Under the pieces are notes generated by a model. The model made no database searches, was not told the origin of the DNA, and saw only the letters and a program-made list of their open reading frames with translations. From the NCBI RefSeq assembly GCF_042433515.1, contig NZ_JBHLVH010000017.1, positions 1-42,832 on the forward strand: a DNA stretch of 42,832 nucleotides. The letters are read 5' to 3'. This DNA is from Kytococcus schroeteri (GTDB lineage Bacteria > Actinomycetota > Actinomycetes > Actinomycetales > Dermatophilaceae). This document shows, in pieces, positions 41,389 through 42,832 of the stretch. Every line of letters begins with the position of its first letter. The stretch's first letter is position 1. Position numbers and translations under genes: made by a program.

Positions 41389-42084
41389 TCAGTCCGTCAT
41401 CGTCGACGCGTGGAAGGTCACGCCCTGGTTGGCCTCGCGCAGCACCTCGTCCACCGTCTTTCCCTGGGGGCTCGCTGCAGCCAGTCGCTCCGTGGCCCGG
41501 TCGCGCAGCTGGCCCTTCCCCTCCTCCCCGTAGAAGGCCACCGGGTAGTAGACCCAGCCGAACTCCGGGTGGACCCACTCGTCCGACATCGCCGTCCCCA
41601 GAACGAGCACTCCCCGTGCACCCTCCTGCAACCGGGGCCCGGGACCGCTGTGGCTCTGGTTCGCTGTGTTCGCCACCTGGGCGACCACCAACGACCTGGG
41701 CGTGGCATCGGCCCCGGGGGCCTCGTCGACACGCACCTCCCACAGGTCGTACTCCAGCGCCGGTGAGTCCTCCTGCACAGGATCGAGACGGTCCGTGGTC
41801 CTGATCTGCCGCAGCACCGTCGCCCGGATCGCCCCAGCACTCGTGGATCGAGTACTGGCGTCCTCCAGGTCCCGGTAGCTGGGCCCGGACGCCTCGATGT
41901 GGCGCCGTGCGGTCGACGGGGACGGTGAGGGGGACGGGGACGAGGGAGCTGGCGAACTGCTCTCGACCGAGGAGGGCGCGGTGTCGGCACCCTGCGCCCG
42001 GCCGTCGCTGCTGTCCCCGCACCCGGCGGCGATCAGTCCCACCATGACCGTCACGACGCATGTCCGCCGGCGTGAAGCTCTCAT
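41389..42084 (-). CDS. Predicted lipoprotein of unknown function
   Basis: A 231-aa exported protein. The N-terminus MRASRRRTCVVTVMVGLIAAGC is a lipoprotein signal with the lipobox IAAGC (Cys22). A low-complexity Ser/Pro/Thr linker (about 38-58) follows, then a soluble domain (about 65-231) with EYDLWEVRVDEAP, LVVAQVANTANQS, GVLVLGTAM and VHPEFGWVYYPVAFYGE. I recognise no family. AGGTGAGGG precedes the ATG at 42084. It begins 14 bases after the stop of the metzincin gene on the same strand, so the two are probably co-transcribed, yet its G+C is clearly higher than that of the metzincin gene. Confidence 0.82.
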   Translation of the reverse strand: MRASRRRTCVVTVMVGLIAAGCGDSSDGRAQGADTAPSSVESSSPAPSSPSPSPSPSTARRHIEASGPSYRDLEDASTRSTSAGAIRATVLRQIRTTDRLDPVQEDSPALEYDLWEVRVDEAPGADATPRSLVVAQVANTANQSHSGPGPRLQEGARGVLVLGTAMSDEWVHPEFGWVYYPVAFYGEEGKGQLRDRATERLAAASPQGKTVDEVLREANQGVTFHASTMTD

Positions 42085-42098
42085 GTCAAATCCCTCAC

Positions 42099-42695
42099 CT
42101 AGTAAATATAGTTGACGGCAGAATAGTCACGCCACGTGATATTCGCCGCACAATTGGTGACATTCGGGCCCATGATGGTGGGCCCGCCGCAAGGGCCATC
42201 ATCGTGACGCAGGCCGTAGATGTGCCCCATCTCGTGCATGCCAATCTTCGCACGCATGGAACTAGACAAGCCAGCCATCGTTCTAGCGTTCCAATGCATG
42301 TACTTCTTGTTGACATGAGTGCTGGAGCAGTCATGCACCACCCAAGCCCACCAGTCATTCGACTGGTACTCGGCATCATAAACATTGAAGTCGGCCGAGG
42401 TGCTCCCGGTACCATAAAAGTGTGGCACCGACAGGCTGTCGTTCCACGCCTCACGTGCTTGGTAGGTTGCCGTTTGATAACGCGTTGTCACATCCCGGAA
42501 ATGATATGAGATGCGAGTCTTGCTGCGACTGTAGTTGCAGCCCCAGTCGATCAGACTGGTGTACTCTTCACCACCGATCACCCCGGAATGCCCAACGGGC
42601 GGCCCGCCATCCGCCTTCGACCCAGCTTGAACTGGACCACCATCAAGACTAAGACATATCGCAACGCTCAGGATGCCCGCCACGTGCCACCTCAC
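42099..42695 (-). CDS. Small secreted metzincin-type zinc metalloprotease
   Basis: A 198-aa protein with a signal peptide (about 1-24, cleavage near VQAG). The zinc site is HEMGHIYGLRH (His154, Glu155, His158, Gly161, His164), the HExxHxxGxxH metzincin signature, and TIMGP (Met175) is a likely Met-turn. Four cysteines (53, 123, 169, 182) after the signal peptide could form disulfides. There is no propeptide of usual size, so how it is kept inactive is unclear. It resembles matrixin-like or snapalysin-like actinobacterial enzymes, but snapalysin uses Asp as third ligand. The GTG start at 42695 has AAGG about 7 bases upstream. Base composition is noticeably more A+T-rich than the rest of the window, suggesting acquisition. 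Confidence 0.85.
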   Translation of the reverse strand: MRWHVAGILSVAICLSLDGGPVQAGSKADGGPPVGHSGVIGGEEYTSLIDWGCNYSRSKTRISYHFRDVTTRYQTATYQAREAWNDSLSVPHFYGTGSTSADFNVYDAEYQSNDWWAWVVHDCSSTHVNKKYMHWNARTMAGLSSSMRAKIGMHEMGHIYGLRHDDGPCGGPTIMGPNVTNCAANITWRDYSAVNYIY

Positions 42696-42769
42696 CTTGC
42701 ACCTTCTGCCGAAGGACTCACTTCGAGGCTACACTGGCCACCATTGGCGCAAGTCACGAAATGATAACG

Positions 42770-42832
42770 GGCTCTTCGGAGTTGAGCGTGGGTCATGGGG
42801 TGAGTCCTCCGCCGATGAGGAGCATGCGGAGT
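42770..42832. mobile_element. End of a probable ISL3-family insertion sequence (truncated by the window edge)
   Basis: GGCTCTTCGGAGTTGA starts at 42770 and resembles the terminal inverted repeats of ISL3-family elements, which typically begin GGCTCTTC. Twenty-three bases inward a minus-strand reading frame ends, as expected for a transposase. The other end and target duplication lie outside the window. The 42696-42769 gap before it holds no visible gene. Confidence 0.5.
42793..42832 (-). CDS. C-terminal fragment of a probable transposase (partial)
   Basis: The minus strand from the right edge reads LRMLLIGGGLTP and then TGA at 42795-42793. The short segment resembles the RLRxLL-type C-terminus of ISL3 transposases. 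Only 12 residues are visible, so the call depends mainly on the neighbouring inverted-repeat-like end. Confidence 0.35.
   Translation of the reverse strand, partial: LRMLLIGGGLTP

Overview
The window is chromosomal DNA from a very high-G+C actinomycete. The evidence is almost all-G/C third codon positions, frequent GTG/TTG starts, many 4-base stop/start overlaps, mycothiol S-conjugate amidase, a short-chain Z-prenyl synthase of the Rv1086 type, and the gene order mfd-mazG-eno-divIC-DUF501-ppx-tRNA-Leu known from Mycobacterium. A head-to-tail olefin cluster with an OleB-OleC fusion points to the Micrococcales (Kytococcus, Micrococcus or Kocuria-like). That placement is an inference from gene content, with no database search.

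Layout. 1-472: promoters and 5' leader of an rRNA operon that runs off the left edge on the minus strand. 473-4209 (minus): glmS, acpS and the NAD(P)H-hydrate repair fusion. 4295-6671 (plus): coaA and fumC. 6771-9694 (minus): a cell-wall transglycosylase-like protein with a long charged helix, and a PIN-PhoH ATPase. 9879-11943 (minus): mca, a small membrane protein and a Z-prenyl diphosphate synthase, with a DUF4307 protein, greA and msrA on the plus strand to 13844. 13848-17583: a LuxR-type two-component system divergent from an FtsX-type ABC transporter. 17647-19985 (minus): a second ABC exporter. 20083-25902 (plus): oleA, oleBC, oleD and an SGNH hydrolase, all translationally coupled, followed by a thiolase with its own promoter. 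27204-29396: a small hypothetical gene divergent from a secreted 5'-nucleotidase. 29487-38218 (minus): a Bax-inhibitor-like membrane protein, a tRNA, ppx/gppA, DUF501, divIC/ftsB, eno, mazG and mfd. 38331-41311 (plus): a TPM-domain membrane protein and PspA. 41389-42695 (minus): a lipoprotein and a small secreted metzincin of lower G+C. 42770 to the right edge: the end of what looks like an ISL3-type insertion sequence.

How the genes work together. OleA condenses two fatty acyl-CoAs, OleD reduces the beta-keto acid, OleC makes a beta-lactone and OleB decarboxylates it to a long-chain alkene; the SGNH hydrolase is locked into the same transcript. A phosphate-starvation theme emerges from regulatory DNA. 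Three intergenic sites carry GTTCA-type direct repeats with an exact 11-bp period, the architecture of actinobacterial PHO boxes. They lie upstream of phoH, upstream of the secreted 5'-nucleotidase (between it and a divergent small gene), and upstream of the transglycosylase-like gene. A near-perfect CRP/GlxR-type palindrome precedes the thiolase.

The most unusual items are the PHO-box set, a leucine-UAA tRNA with type I (short variable loop) architecture four bases behind ppx, the 78-bp repeats building a long charged helix in a wall-active enzyme, the SGNH hydrolase coupled to olefin synthesis, and the metzincin-lipoprotein pair beside a mobile-element end.
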